This document shows, piece by piece, positions 1-8,688 of a stretch of 35,363 nucleotides of DNA. The position numbers were made by a program, and so were the translations under genes. Under the pieces are notes generated by a model, which was given only the letters and a program-made list of their open reading frames with translations, was not told the origin of the DNA and ran no database searches. The DNA comes from DATARN01 sp963851105 (lineage in GTDB: Bacteria > Actinomycetota > Acidimicrobiia > Acidimicrobiales > Palsa-688). The number at the start of each line of letters is the position of its first letter. The first letter of the stretch is position 1. The stretch is from assembly GCA_963851105.1 (NCBI GenBank), contig CAWKNP010000006.1, positions 1-35,363 of the forward strand, written 5' to 3'.

Positions 1-1
1 G

Positions 2-1744
2 CTAGTCGACGATCGCGCCGGCGTTGGCGCGGCGGCCCCGGCGGCCGTTCGTCTCGGGCTCGGGCCCCCTGCCGTTCGCCGCCCTGGTCTCGTAGTACAG
101 GTAGTACCCGTCGCCGTAGCCATAGGTCCCCTCGGAGACGACGCCGTTCAGAAGGGTGCCCAGCAGCGGCGCCTCGACACCACGCAGTAACTCGATCGTC
201 CGGTTCAGCCCGCGACGGGTCGTCTGACCGACTGAGACCACCACGATGACGGCGTCGACAAGGCGCGACAGGACAACGGCGTCGGCCACGGGAAGAACGG
301 GAGCAGAATCGATCAGGACGACATCGAACTGCAGCCGCAGGGCGCGGATCAGATCGGCGGCGCGCGACGAAGCCAGGACCTCGGAGGGGTTCTCGACTAC
401 AGGACCGGCGGGCAGGACCCAGAGTTGGGGGACATCGAGCGCCTTGTGGATGGCCGCGGAAAGCGGCACATCGCCACTCAGCACCGACGTCATCCCGTAG
501 TCCGACGTCAAATCGAAGAATTCGTGCAGGCGCGGCCGCCGGAGGTCGGAGCAGCACACGCAGACCCGCTGGCCGGCTTTGGCGAGGGCGGCGCCAAGGT
601 TGGCGACAGTGGTGGTCTTGCCTTCGCCCGCGCTCGGGCTGGTCACCTGGATGACGGTGAGGTCTCGCTCGGCGCTCATGAACTGCAACGCAGCCCGTAC
701 CGTCCGGTAGGCCTCGGCTGTGGGGGAGGCGGGAGTGGACACCGACACCAGGACCGCGCCGTCGGATGGCTTCCAGCCGGCGACCGCAGGGATCATGCCG
801 ATGACGGGCAGGCCACGAGCACTGCGTTCCAGGTCGTCTTTCGACATGATCGAGTCGTTGAGGTAGTCGCGGACCAGGGCCAGGGCGATACCGAACAGAA
901 GCCCGATCACGACGCCGAGGGCGCCGCTGCGCAAGGGCTTGGGGCTCGAAGGCGAGGCGGGCACCTTGGCGGGCGTCACCAGCTGGGCGGCGTTGGCGGG
1001 GGCGACGGACTGCGCCTGGACCGAGTTGAGGGTCTCCTGCAGGTTGGCCGACTGAGCCAAGAGCGACTGGCGTTGCTGGCTGAGGCTCGTCTGCCGGGCG
1101 GCCCGGTCGGCGGCCGGCGCCGCCGCCACCTCCTGGTCCAGGGCGTCGATCTTGGCCTGCAAGGCGGCAATCTGGCTCTGCAACTGCTTGCCGACCGAGT
1201 TGAGATAGTTGACCGCCTGGGCCTGGGTGAAGGTGGTGTAGGCGTTGGCGTAGGCATTGGCGATGTCCGCGGCGGTGCGGGGAATCGTCGAAGAGGCGTC
1301 GATCTTCAAGGCGTTGGTCCCTGTGACCGCCGTCGCCTTGATGGCCGGGGCCACGGTCACGCTCAGTGCCTTGGCAACCAGGTCGCGAACCGGTGGGCTT
1401 TGCAGGACCTCGATCTGGGTCTGCACCTCGCGGGCGGGATCGGCGCTCGGGATTGTGCCGCCCCCGAAGACCTGCGCCGAGTTGTTGGGCTGAAAGACCA
1501 CCTCGGCGGTCGCCTGGTACGTCGGCGTCTGCAGGAAGGTGGCGACGAGTACCACCGTGACCACGGCCACCACGGTCGCCGCGATCGTGGCGCGCCGGCG
1601 GCGCAGGACATGGAGGAAATGCCGCAGGTCGAAGTCGGAGGTGTCCTGGTGGCCCTGGGTTCCGCTTGTCACCTCTCCCACCGGCTCCTCATCGAGCGTC
1701 GCCTTGTCCCGGCAGCGTACCTGTCGATTCCGGGCCAGAAGCAT
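2..1744 (-). CDS. Wzz/BY-kinase fusion: polysaccharide chain-length regulator and tyrosine autokinase
   Basis: This protein of about 580 residues joins a Wzz-type chain-length domain to a cytoplasmic bacterial tyrosine kinase (BY-kinase) domain and probably controls polymer length and export. A first membrane helix lies near residues 54-72, after the FDLRHFLHVLRRRR segment. A periplasmic region with a Gln/Ala-rich coiled coil follows, and a second helix lies near 275-293. Walker A is SPSAGEGKTTT (about residue 370), Walker B is VVLIDSAP, and the C-terminus carries a tyrosine cluster (GTYGYGDGYYLYYE), the expected autophosphorylation site. In the Walker A' motif (VCVCCSDLRRPR) the first Asp of the usual DxD is replaced by Cys. 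The only ATG is at 1744. GTG at 1672, preceded by a GGGAG stretch, would put the Wzz helix closer to the N-terminus and is a fair alternative. The gene diverges from the FkbM gene at 1830. Confidence 0.93.
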   Translation of the reverse strand: MLLARNRQVRCRDKATLDEEPVGEVTSGTQGHQDTSDFDLRHFLHVLRRRRATIAATVVAVVTVVLVATFLQTPTYQATAEVVFQPNNSAQVFGGGTIPSADPAREVQTQIEVLQSPPVRDLVAKALSVTVAPAIKATAVTGTNALKIDASSTIPRTAADIANAYANAYTTFTQAQAVNYLNSVGKQLQSQIAALQAKIDALDQEVAAAPAADRAARQTSLSQQRQSLLAQSANLQETLNSVQAQSVAPANAAQLVTPAKVPASPSSPKPLRSGALGVVIGLLFGIALALVRDYLNDSIMSKDDLERSARGLPVIGMIPAVAGWKPSDGAVLVSVSTPASPTAEAYRTVRAALQFMSAERDLTVIQVTSPSAGEGKTTTVANLGAALAKAGQRVCVCCSDLRRPRLHEFFDLTSDYGMTSVLSGDVPLSAAIHKALDVPQLWVLPAGPVVENPSEVLASSRAADLIRALRLQFDVVLIDSAPVLPVADAVVLSRLVDAVIVVVSVGQTTRRGLNRTIELLRGVEAPLLGTLLNGVVSEGTYGYGDGYYLYYETRAANGRGPEPETNGRRGRRANAGAIVD

Positions 1745-1829
1745 CAATGGTCGACGCGGCGCGGGTGGGCGGTACGCTCCCGCCTGTAGCGATGGTGGTC
1801 ACCCGACGTCTCGCACCCCCGTCACCTCG

Positions 1830-2699
1830 GTGACGACGGCGCCGGCACTGGCGGCGGTGCGCGATCGGTGGGGTCGGGCGAAGGGCGTCGTGGCCCTGAC
1901 CTGGGGGCATCCTGCCAACGCCGGGCGGCGGCTCCAGGCTGTGGCCCGAGTCGTCGCCTTCCAGGTCCGGGGGCGCCTGCGCGGTGTCCGGGCCATCGCC
2001 CCGCTCGGCGACCACTCGCGGATCTGGGCGGACGCCCACGTGTACATCTCGGCCCGGGCCATGTACGCCAATCCCCTCGACTGGAACGAGATGCAGGCCT
2101 GGCGCCGGCACCTCGAGCCGGGGGATCTGTTCGTCGACGTAGGCGCCAACGTGGGCCTTTACACCATCTGGGCGCTCGATGGCGGCGCCGAGGTCATCGC
2201 CATCGAGCCGAGCCCCCGATCGCTCGCGCTCCTCGAGGAGAACCTGCAGTTGAACGGCTACTCCGCCCGGGTCGTGGCGGCCGCAGCCGGCGCCGCATCG
2301 GGGACGATGGCGATCACCAGCGAGCTCGACCAGCAGAACCACCTCGTCGTCGGTACCGCCGCGGTGGCGGGCGACAGTGAGATGGTCGCGGTCGAGACGC
2401 TCGACGCGATCGTCGGCGACCGCGTGGTGGCGGGGCTGAAGATCGACGTCGAGGGAGCCGAGGCGCTGGTGCTGGCGGGCGCCAGCCGCCTCCTCGGCGA
2501 CAAACGGGTCCGCCTGATGCAACTGGAGTGGAACGAGGCCTCTGTGGACCTGCTGGGCCAGGACCGCCAGCCGCTGCGCCGGCTCTTGGCCGGCTACGGC
2601 TATGAGCTGTTCCGGCCCGACCGCCACGGGGACCTCGTCGCGACCGATGGATCGGGCTTCGGCGCCGACATCTTCGCCCGCCCTATCCGGCAGCCGTGA
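1830..2699 (+). CDS. FkbM family SAM-dependent methyltransferase
   Basis: This is a predicted O-methyltransferase of about 289 residues, likely acting on a sugar of the surface polysaccharide. The SAM-binding motif I is FVDVGANVGLYT (about residues 101-112), followed by VIAIEPSPRSLALLEENL. The family motif LKIDVEGAEALVL sits near 203. The open frame extends upstream into the antisense of the BY-kinase gene, so the GTG at 1830 was chosen; it gives exactly the length and N-terminal pattern (HPAN-GRR-QA-RVV) of the paralogue at 7819. GTG at 1857 is an alternative. The 3' end overlaps the convergent Wzy-like gene by 17 bases. The substrate cannot be read from sequence. Confidence 0.88.
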   Translation: MTTAPALAAVRDRWGRAKGVVALTWGHPANAGRRLQAVARVVAFQVRGRLRGVRAIAPLGDHSRIWADAHVYISARAMYANPLDWNEMQAWRRHLEPGDLFVDVGANVGLYTIWALDGGAEVIAIEPSPRSLALLEENLQLNGYSARVVAAAAGAASGTMAITSELDQQNHLVVGTAAVAGDSEMVAVETLDAIVGDRVVAGLKIDVEGAEALVLAGASRLLGDKRVRLMQLEWNEASVDLLGQDRQPLRRLLAGYGYELFRPDRHGDLVATDGSGFGADIFARPIRQP

Positions 2700-4029
2700 T
2701 CTGACGCGTCATCGAGCGGGGGGCGATTCCTGTGACCTGACGATCCTCCCGCACCAGCTCGTGGGCCAACGCCGCAGCCAGCGCGAACGCGATCCAGATG
2801 TAACGGTCATAGAGCTGGTTGCCGAATATCCCGTTGGCATAAAATCCGACAACCGCGGCCATGGCCCCTATGAGTAACACGTCGCCGGGGGTGTGGCGCC
2901 GCCGGGTGCCCCAGTGGTAGCGAACCCAGGTGGGGCGCACGACGAGCCAGCCGGCGAGGCCAAGACCGACCACCCCGAAGACGCCCGCCGTGGCGGCGAC
3001 CTCGAGGATGATCTCGTGGGTGGAGAGTGCGAGCTCGAACCCACCGCCGGTCACCGGATGGCGCACAATCGTATGGAGCGCGGCATTGATCGTCAGCGAT
3101 CGCTGCTGGTCGCTTCCGGCCGCCCCTCCTCCGCCGAGCAGCCGGCCAATCGCCGAAGTCCCGCTGTGGCCTACCAACCCCAACCCGACGGCCGAGCCGA
3201 ACACGACGGTGGCGCCCAAGGCGGAGAGGATGAGTTTGCGGTCGTGGGTCAGCAAGGCGACAAACGCCACGACCAGCGCCTCCGCCACCAGGCCTGAACG
3301 CGACCCACTCAGGAGCGTGCCGAGCATGAGGATGGGCAGGGCACCAGCCAGCACCAATCGACCGCGAGTTCCGGTGGAGTACGCCAGACCGAGGCCGATA
3401 CCCACAGCCATCACGCTGGCGAGGGCGAGATGGTTGGGATGCGTGCTGAGTCCCTGGGCCCGGCCAACGGTCCTGACGAACAGAATTCCGGCGATATCGC
3501 TCACGGTCGAGCCGAGCACGATCGCCCAGCTCACGGCGCGCAGCTTTCGCAGGTCGGGGCGCCAGAGGCCGAACAGCACCGGCAAGACGATCGTCGCCGC
3601 CCCGAACTTGAACAGCCCCGACACGCTCGCGCTCAACGATGATGCAAAGAACGATCCAAGCAAGCCTCCGCCGACAATCATCACGATCGCCGCCAGGAGG
3701 CCGGTCATCCCGGGGATGGCCACCGACCGCTGCATCGCTCGCTCAATGCACACGACGACCAATGCGGCAACGAGAAGGCCGTCACCGACGGTGAGCGACG
3801 AACTGATCCGCACATTGTTCATGGGCAAACCGAACGCGGCCGCGGTTACCAGGAGTGCCACCAGGTCGAAGTCGCCGAGGGTGATCATCGCCATCGTCAC
3901 GACGGTTGCCAACAGCAAGGGAATCAGGATGAACGGGGCCGCGCTCAGCGATGTGATGGCCAGGCCGAAGATCACGCAGCAGCCAAGAGCCATCAGCATC
4001 CCAAGCCACGAACGGTCCCGGAGGTGCAC
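2683..4029 (-). CDS. O-antigen ligase / Wzy-like polymerase, multi-pass membrane protein
   Basis: This very hydrophobic protein of about 448 residues has roughly 10-12 predicted membrane helices and a longer loop in the C-terminal half. The segment LLSGSRSGLVAEAL is the typical G(S/N)RSG element of the Wzy/WaaL (Wzy_C) family. The following extracytoplasmic loop (HTIVRHPVTGGGFELALSTHEIILE) fits the family's catalytic loop. It would polymerise repeat units or ligate the polymer on the outer face of the membrane. The frame is open up to GTG 4131, only 19 bases from the divergent FkbM start. I prefer GTG 4029 (VHLRDRSWLGML), which places the first helix close to the N-terminus and leaves room for promoters; ATG 3999 is also possible. 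Ligase and polymerase cannot be told apart by sequence alone. Confidence 0.85.
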   Translation of the reverse strand: MHLRDRSWLGMLMALGCCVIFGLAITSLSAAPFILIPLLLATVVTMAMITLGDFDLVALLVTAAAFGLPMNNVRISSSLTVGDGLLVAALVVVCIERAMQRSVAIPGMTGLLAAIVMIVGGGLLGSFFASSLSASVSGLFKFGAATIVLPVLFGLWRPDLRKLRAVSWAIVLGSTVSDIAGILFVRTVGRAQGLSTHPNHLALASVMAVGIGLGLAYSTGTRGRLVLAGALPILMLGTLLSGSRSGLVAEALVVAFVALLTHDRKLILSALGATVVFGSAVGLGLVGHSGTSAIGRLLGGGGAAGSDQQRSLTINAALHTIVRHPVTGGGFELALSTHEIILEVAATAGVFGVVGLGLAGWLVVRPTWVRYHWGTRRRHTPGDVLLIGAMAAVVGFYANGIFGNQLYDRYIWIAFALAAALAHELVREDRQVTGIAPRSMTRQITAAG

Positions 4030-4150
4030 CCTCGCAGCGTACGTCGCGGCCGCGGAGTCAGACCTTCGGCGATCCGTGAACGGCTCCCGTGGACGCCTCT
4101 TGCCATTACGGTCAGTTCTGTGCTTCGCCACAGGGGCTACAGTTTTGTGG

Positions 4151-4906
4151 ATGTCCCGAGCAATCGACCCCTATGGACGGATCGCATCGGGCCTGCGGAA
4201 GGCGAGCCTTTCGCTTGGCCTGCAGGTAAGCCGGGTTCCGCGCGGCACACTCGGAGTCGATCCCTACCGGGACATGCGCTACCTATCGGTCGAGACCGAA
4301 TCTCCGGTAATCATCGACGCGGGTGCAAACATCGGCCAATCGGTGCACCGATTCAAAGAACTGTTCTCGGGGAGCAGGATTCATTCTTTTGAACCGAGCC
4401 CGGCAACTTTCGTCCAGCTCTGCGACAACACTCGTCGCTATTCGAACGTCTTCACCAATAATTGTGGCCTGGGGTCGGCACCCGGCGAGCTACCACTCCT
4501 GGAGAACTCCTACAGCGACATGAGCTCGTTTCTTCGCCCCGGGCCCCTCGCCTGGGGAAACGTGGTCACGGAGACGGTTGTACCCGTCATCACCGTCGAT
4601 GACTACGTCGAACGAACAGAATTGCCCGCAGTCGAAATTCTGAAGATTGATACGCAGGGCTTTGACTTGGAAGTCCTGAAAGGATCCTCGGGATTGATCG
4701 AGTCCCATCGTGTCCATATGGTGTACATGGAGTTCATCTTCGGTCCGATGTATGAGGGACTTCCCTCGTATAGCGAAGTGCTCAGTTACCTCACGCGCGT
4801 CGGCATGCAGCTGGTTTGTTTCTACCGGTTTCATTTTCAGGACGACGTTGCCAGCTGGTCCGACGCCTTGTTCGTCGATCCCCTCTATGGCGCACGGAGG
4901 CCGTAG
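4151..4906 (+). CDS. FkbM family methyltransferase
   Basis: This is a 251-residue predicted SAM-dependent methyltransferase. Motif I is VIIDAGANIGQSV (about residues 53-65), with the acidic ribose-binding stretch IHSFEPSPATF. The FkbM signature EILKIDTQGFDLEVLKG falls near 164-180. The frame is open far upstream antisense to the Wzy-like gene. ATG 4151 was chosen because protein-like sequence begins there. No clear Shine-Dalgarno sequence is seen. Base composition is visibly less GC-rich than in neighbouring genes (codons such as aat, att and ttt are common), as also in the next gene, which suggests separate acquisition. Its partner sugar is unknown. Confidence 0.87.
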   Translation: MSRAIDPYGRIASGLRKASLSLGLQVSRVPRGTLGVDPYRDMRYLSVETESPVIIDAGANIGQSVHRFKELFSGSRIHSFEPSPATFVQLCDNTRRYSNVFTNNCGLGSAPGELPLLENSYSDMSSFLRPGPLAWGNVVTETVVPVITVDDYVERTELPAVEILKIDTQGFDLEVLKGSSGLIESHRVHMVYMEFIFGPMYEGLPSYSEVLSYLTRVGMQLVCFYRFHFQDDVASWSDALFVDPLYGARRP

Positions 4907-4960
4907 CCGACCTCTTGTCCAAGACCCGGTCGGTGCCGCCAGAGTCGGCCTCGTGTCAGA

Positions 4961-5593
4961 TCAGAGCGATGGCTTGATCCAGATGACCGTGTCCCAGACC
5001 CCATTGGTCGTCACGATCCTGCGCCAGCCGGCAACGGCCGCCTCGAAGCGTGCCCAGGTTTCGCTCCACAGCTTTTGTTTCCATTTGGATGCCGGGGTGT
5101 GACTGCCTGTGGCGAAGTACCAATCGGCATTGTCCAATACCAAGAGTCCGCCCGGCCGCACCTTTCTTACCGCTCGAACCGCACATTCGTCGCGATGGAG
5201 CCCGTCCACGAGGATGAGATCTACTGTCTCGTCGGGGACGATGTCGATGATGTCGACGTATTTCTGACTTGCCTCGTCCTTGACAGCTTCACTGGTCTTG
5301 GCCAGATGTCGCTCCACCGTGGCGGCGCCGCCCGATTTTAGTTGGTCAGCCACAAGCTCATACCAGACGGGATCGTGCTCGACACTGACCACGCGGCCCG
5401 CATGCTTCGCAAACCAGGCAGTGCTCCGGCCGGACCCCCATTCGAAAACAGTGTCAGTCGGGCCGAGCCACTCACCAATGAAGTCAATTGCGGTCCGCGT
5501 CAACCATGGTGCTTGGGGGTTACGCCGTTGCCATACCATAAGCGAGCAGCGGTCGAACACATAGCGAGGTGTCAAATGCTTCAGGGGCCGCAT
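4961..5593 (-). CDS. Class I SAM-dependent methyltransferase
   Basis: This is a 210-residue protein with a Rossmann-fold methyltransferase core. Motif I is VFEWGSGRSTAWF (about residues 49-61), motif II is VVSVEHDPVWYELV, and a motif DLILVDGLHRDEC near 126-137 is followed by RPGGLLVLDNADWY. This pattern (EWGSGRST, then VEHD) is seen in methyltransferases beside glycan-synthesis genes. The start is ATG 5593; the gene diverges from the GT61 gene at 5706 and converges on the FkbM gene ending at 4906. Its composition is less GC-rich than the cluster average, like its neighbour at 4151. Substrate unknown. Confidence 0.85.
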   Translation of the reverse strand: MRPLKHLTPRYVFDRCSLMVWQRRNPQAPWLTRTAIDFIGEWLGPTDTVFEWGSGRSTAWFAKHAGRVVSVEHDPVWYELVADQLKSGGAATVERHLAKTSEAVKDEASQKYVDIIDIVPDETVDLILVDGLHRDECAVRAVRKVRPGGLLVLDNADWYFATGSHTPASKWKQKLWSETWARFEAAVAGWRRIVTTNGVWDTVIWIKPSL

Positions 5594-5693
5594 ACATACC
5601 TTTTTCGCGCAGTAGCCGGCAAGCTTACAGGCACGTGACGGTAGCGAACTACAGTGGTCCCGATGCCTGACGGGTCACAGTCACAACTCCTGC

Positions 5694-5698
5694 GGAGG
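5694..5698 (+). promoter_or_regulatory. Ribosome binding site for the GT61 gene
   Basis: A GGAGG lies seven bases upstream of the GTG at 5706. It decides that start over the in-frame ATG at 5766. Confidence 0.7.
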
Positions 5699-5705
5699 CT
5701 TTGAC

Positions 5706-6911
5706 GTGCCGCGTCTGGTCCGTCCTCTTCGGCCCTACTTCCCGGTAATCAAGAGAGGCGTATTGATGAGTACGCAGCTGGCGGGAAAGGTCACTCGGCC
5801 GGCTTCGGCCATATTCGGTGCTTCGGCGCTGCCCGCGAGAGTGGCGTTCACAACCCCTGATTATGTCCGAGCGCATCCGGACGCCGGAATTGAAGTCATC
5901 GATGTCCTGCCGGCATTGTCCATTGCGCGAACACTGCCCGAAGGACTGCCGCCCGCGCACTGGAGTTTTGCTGGTGGCGAGAGCGCCTGCACCCCGCCGG
6001 CCTTTGTCGCAATAATCCCATCAGGCCGGGCTAGCGGCCACTACGGCGCAGCCATTACCGCCGACAACACGCTCCTGTTCGATCTCTCTCCCTACTTCGG
6101 CGCCGACGTGCCGACACGGCACCCGATCTTTCTGCGGGCCCGTCTCCCCTCTCTTGAACGATTCGCAGGCACGGTCGCGGTTCTTACCACTCGGGGCTCG
6201 GACAACTATTACCACTTCCTCACTGACGTCCTGCCTCGGATCGTGCTGCTGGAGAAGAGTGGCATTTCCGTGGACAAGTATCTGGTCAACCGATCGCTGC
6301 CGTTCCAGCGCGAGCTGCTCGAGCGGTTCGGGGTATCCGGCGACCAGGTCATCGAGAGCCGCCTCCATCGGCACCTACAGGCCGATCGGCTGGTGGTGCC
6401 GACGCTCGCCGATCCCAACATGGAGACCCCTGGTTGGATCGTTACCGCGTTGCGGGAGCGCCTGGGGCCCACCTTCGAGGCGCAACCACGGCGACGTATC
6501 TATGTCGGCCGCGGCACGAGGCGCCACGATCGGATCGTCCTCAACGAGCCCGACGTGCTGGCGGTGCTCGAGAGGCGGGGGTTCACCGCCCTTCATCCCG
6601 CCACGCTGCCGATCGCGGAGCAGATCCAAGCGTTTGCCTCCGCCGAGCTGATCGTGGCGCCACACGGTGCTGCTCTCGCCAACCTCGTCTTCTGCTCGCC
6701 GGGTGCGCGGGTCATCGAGCTGTTCGCTCCGGACTATGTCAACGTCTGCTTCTGGGCGCTGGCTGCCCAGGTCGAAGGCCTGGAGTACCGCTATGCCGTA
6801 GGTCACGGGTCACCGAGGCCGACCGGCAAGGCGATGATGGCGGTGTCCAGCGACATAGAGGTCGACATCGCAAGGCTGGAAGCGGTGCTCGACACGCTCG
6901 ACGCTCGGTAG
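5706..6911 (+). CDS. Glycosyltransferase family 61 (DUF563) protein
   Basis: This 401-residue protein has the two hallmark segments of the GT61/DUF563 family: NYYHFLTDVLPRIVLL near residues 167-182, and APHGAALANLVF near 318-329 followed by an ELFAPDYVN element. Such enzymes add sugars to glycans; here it probably extends the polysaccharide repeat unit in the cytoplasm. The start is GTG 5706 with a good GGAGG. It opens the plus-strand cluster that runs through a methyltransferase, FkbM, flippase and GT4, and promoter elements should lie in 5594-5693. The donor and acceptor sugars cannot be predicted. Confidence 0.9.
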   Translation: MPRLVRPLRPYFPVIKRGVLMSTQLAGKVTRPASAIFGASALPARVAFTTPDYVRAHPDAGIEVIDVLPALSIARTLPEGLPPAHWSFAGGESACTPPAFVAIIPSGRASGHYGAAITADNTLLFDLSPYFGADVPTRHPIFLRARLPSLERFAGTVAVLTTRGSDNYYHFLTDVLPRIVLLEKSGISVDKYLVNRSLPFQRELLERFGVSGDQVIESRLHRHLQADRLVVPTLADPNMETPGWIVTALRERLGPTFEAQPRRRIYVGRGTRRHDRIVLNEPDVLAVLERRGFTALHPATLPIAEQIQAFASAELIVAPHGAALANLVFCSPGARVIELFAPDYVNVCFWALAAQVEGLEYRYAVGHGSPRPTGKAMMAVSSDIEVDIARLEAVLDTLDAR

Positions 6912-6985
6912 GCCGGGTTCGACGGGACCGGGACCAGAACTAGCATGGAGCGCGTGACAGCACCTGCCCCCCGGTTCGGTTCGTC

Positions 6986-7816
6986 GTGCCGCACACCGCG
7001 CCTGTCCCTCGCGCCGCGCGTGTTCCGGCAGGACGGGGAGTGTCGGGGCAGACCTACGCCACTGAATTGAACGGCTTCCGACGGTTTCGCGACAGCGCCG
7101 GGGTTCCACCCGTGCCGGCCTCGCGAGCGGCAACCGGACTCCGGCTGAACGTGGGATGCGGGCCCGATGCACCAGCGACTTGGATCAATATCGACCGGTC
7201 GCCCCACATTCTTCTGGACCGCTGTCCTGCCTTGAAACGCTCGCTTCACCGCGCCGGCATTCTGGCGGATGCTCATATGACGGTGTGGCCTGCGGGAATC
7301 GTGTTCCACGACATCCGTAAACCGCTTCCCTATGGCGACAGCAGCGCTGAGGCGATCTATTCGGCACACATGCTGGAGCATCTCTATTTTGACGAGGCCA
7401 ACAATGCTCTGGTCGAGTTCCGGCGACTCCTGTCGCCGGAGGGCGTGCTGCGGCTCGCGTTGCCGGACTCCGAGTTGCTGGCGAGCGCCTTCCTTCAAAA
7501 TTCCGCCGCCCGCGGCGCCCAAGCGGCGCTGGAGTTCAACGCGGGCCTCAATGCCCATCCACTGAGCCGCCCGCCGGCGCGCCGGCGCCTGTCCGACGGG
7601 CTCGGCGCATCCCTACACCGCTGGCAGCCAACCGGCGCGCTGGTGATGAAAATGCTCCGAGACGCCGGGTTCGGCGAAGTCAACGAGTGCACGTTCCTGC
7701 GCGGGGATCTGCCGGACCTGGCGACGGTGGAGCACCGGCGGGAGAGCTTCTTCCTGGAGGCAAGGGGGACGGCGAGCGACACCACTGCGGACCGCACCAT
7801 GGGCCGTATGCCTTGA
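6986..7816 (+). CDS. Class I SAM-dependent methyltransferase (Methyltransf_11-like)
   Basis: This is a protein of up to 276 residues. SAM motif I is LRLNVGCGPD (about residues 52-60), followed by WINIDRSPH. The post-motif stretch AEAIYSAHMLEHLYFDEA and SPEGVLRLALPDSE match the motif II/III region of glycan-linked methyltransferases. The start is uncertain: GTG 6986 has no obvious Shine-Dalgarno, and GTG 7040 (VSGQTYATEL) is a plausible shorter start. The stop TGA at 7814-7816 sits directly before the GTG start of the next FkbM gene, so the two are probably cotranscribed and coupled. Confidence 0.85.
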   Translation: MPHTAPVPRAARVPAGRGVSGQTYATELNGFRRFRDSAGVPPVPASRAATGLRLNVGCGPDAPATWINIDRSPHILLDRCPALKRSLHRAGILADAHMTVWPAGIVFHDIRKPLPYGDSSAEAIYSAHMLEHLYFDEANNALVEFRRLLSPEGVLRLALPDSELLASAFLQNSAARGAQAALEFNAGLNAHPLSRPPARRRLSDGLGASLHRWQPTGALVMKMLRDAGFGEVNECTFLRGDLPDLATVEHRRESFFLEARGTASDTTADRTMGRMP

Positions 7817-7818
7817 CG

Positions 7819-8688
7819 GTGGGCGTCACCGGGGCATGGGGACTCATCAAGTACCTGTGGGCCCATCCTGCCAATAAGGGGCGGCGGGCTCAAGCCTTGG
7901 GGCGGGTCGTGGTTTGGCAGGCATGGCAGCGCGTCGTGCGCAGGCCCCTGAAGATCCGCCTGGCCGGTGGACTGAGCATGCGGTGCTACCCGCACAGCCA
8001 TGCCGCGGCTCTCGTGTGGTATTGCGGGCTGCCGGAATGGGAACACATGCGCTTCGTCCAGGACTTCCTCCGCCCCGGTGACTGCTTCGTCGATGTCGGG
8101 GCCAATGTGGGCACCTACTCGCTACTGGCCGCCGCGGTCGCCGACGTGGGGATCGTGGCCTTCGAGCCCTCGAGCCTGGCCTTCCAGCGGCTCCACGAGA
8201 ACATCGCGCTAAATGGGCTCGAAAGTCGTATTTCAACCCGGCGCGAAGCGGTCGGCGCAGTGCCAGGAACGGTGATGATGACCACGGGCTGCGACGCCAT
8301 GAACCATGTCGTCGTGGCGGGTGAGACAGTCCTGTCCGAGAAGGTCGCGATGGTCTCGCTCGATGATGCCCTCGGTGCCGGTGTCGCCGACCAGCTCCGA
8401 TTGATCAAGGTCGACGTGGAAGGGTTCGAAGAGGAGGTGCTGCGAGGCGCGATGGCGGTGCTCGCGGCGGCGAAGCCAGTCCTCATCGTGGAAGCCAATG
8501 ACGCCCCTGCCATCCGCGACTTCCTTGTTCCGCTCGGCTACCAGTCGTATTCCTACGACCCGGCCCGCCGCCGCCTCCGCCCACTCGACTGGCTGGACAT
8601 CCGGGACAACAATCTGCTGGCGGTCCATGAACGAACCTTCGTCGACGGCCGGCTGGCGGCGCTCGACGGCCGCGGCGGAAAGAAATGA
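7819..8688 (+). CDS. FkbM family methyltransferase
   Basis: This is a predicted 289-residue methyltransferase and a close paralogue of the gene at 1830: same length, same N-terminal pattern (WAHPANKGRRAQALGRVVVWQ). Motif I is FVDVGANVGTYS at residues 90-101, and LIKVDVEGFEEEVL lies near 195. GTG 7819 was chosen by comparison with that paralogue; TTG 7813 overlaps the upstream stop and is the alternative. The TGA at 8686-8688 overlaps the ATG of the flippase gene (ATGA), so translation is coupled. It likely methylates the same class of substrate as its paralogue; which sugar is unknown. Confidence 0.88.
   Translation: MGVTGAWGLIKYLWAHPANKGRRAQALGRVVVWQAWQRVVRRPLKIRLAGGLSMRCYPHSHAAALVWYCGLPEWEHMRFVQDFLRPGDCFVDVGANVGTYSLLAAAVADVGIVAFEPSSLAFQRLHENIALNGLESRISTRREAVGAVPGTVMMTTGCDAMNHVVVAGETVLSEKVAMVSLDDALGAGVADQLRLIKVDVEGFEEEVLRGAMAVLAAAKPVLIVEANDAPAIRDFLVPLGYQSYSYDPARRRLRPLDWLDIRDNNLLAVHERTFVDGRLAALDGRGGKK

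Noticed and set aside
425..1789. Long plus-strand open frame opposite the BY-kinase gene
   Set aside because: Gly/Arg/His-rich shadow of a GC-rich gene; the minus strand has Wzz, Walker and Tyr-cluster motifs.
1689..2627. Minus-strand 312-codon frame under the FkbM gene
   Set aside because: His/Arg/Gly-rich shadow; the plus strand carries clear SAM motifs.
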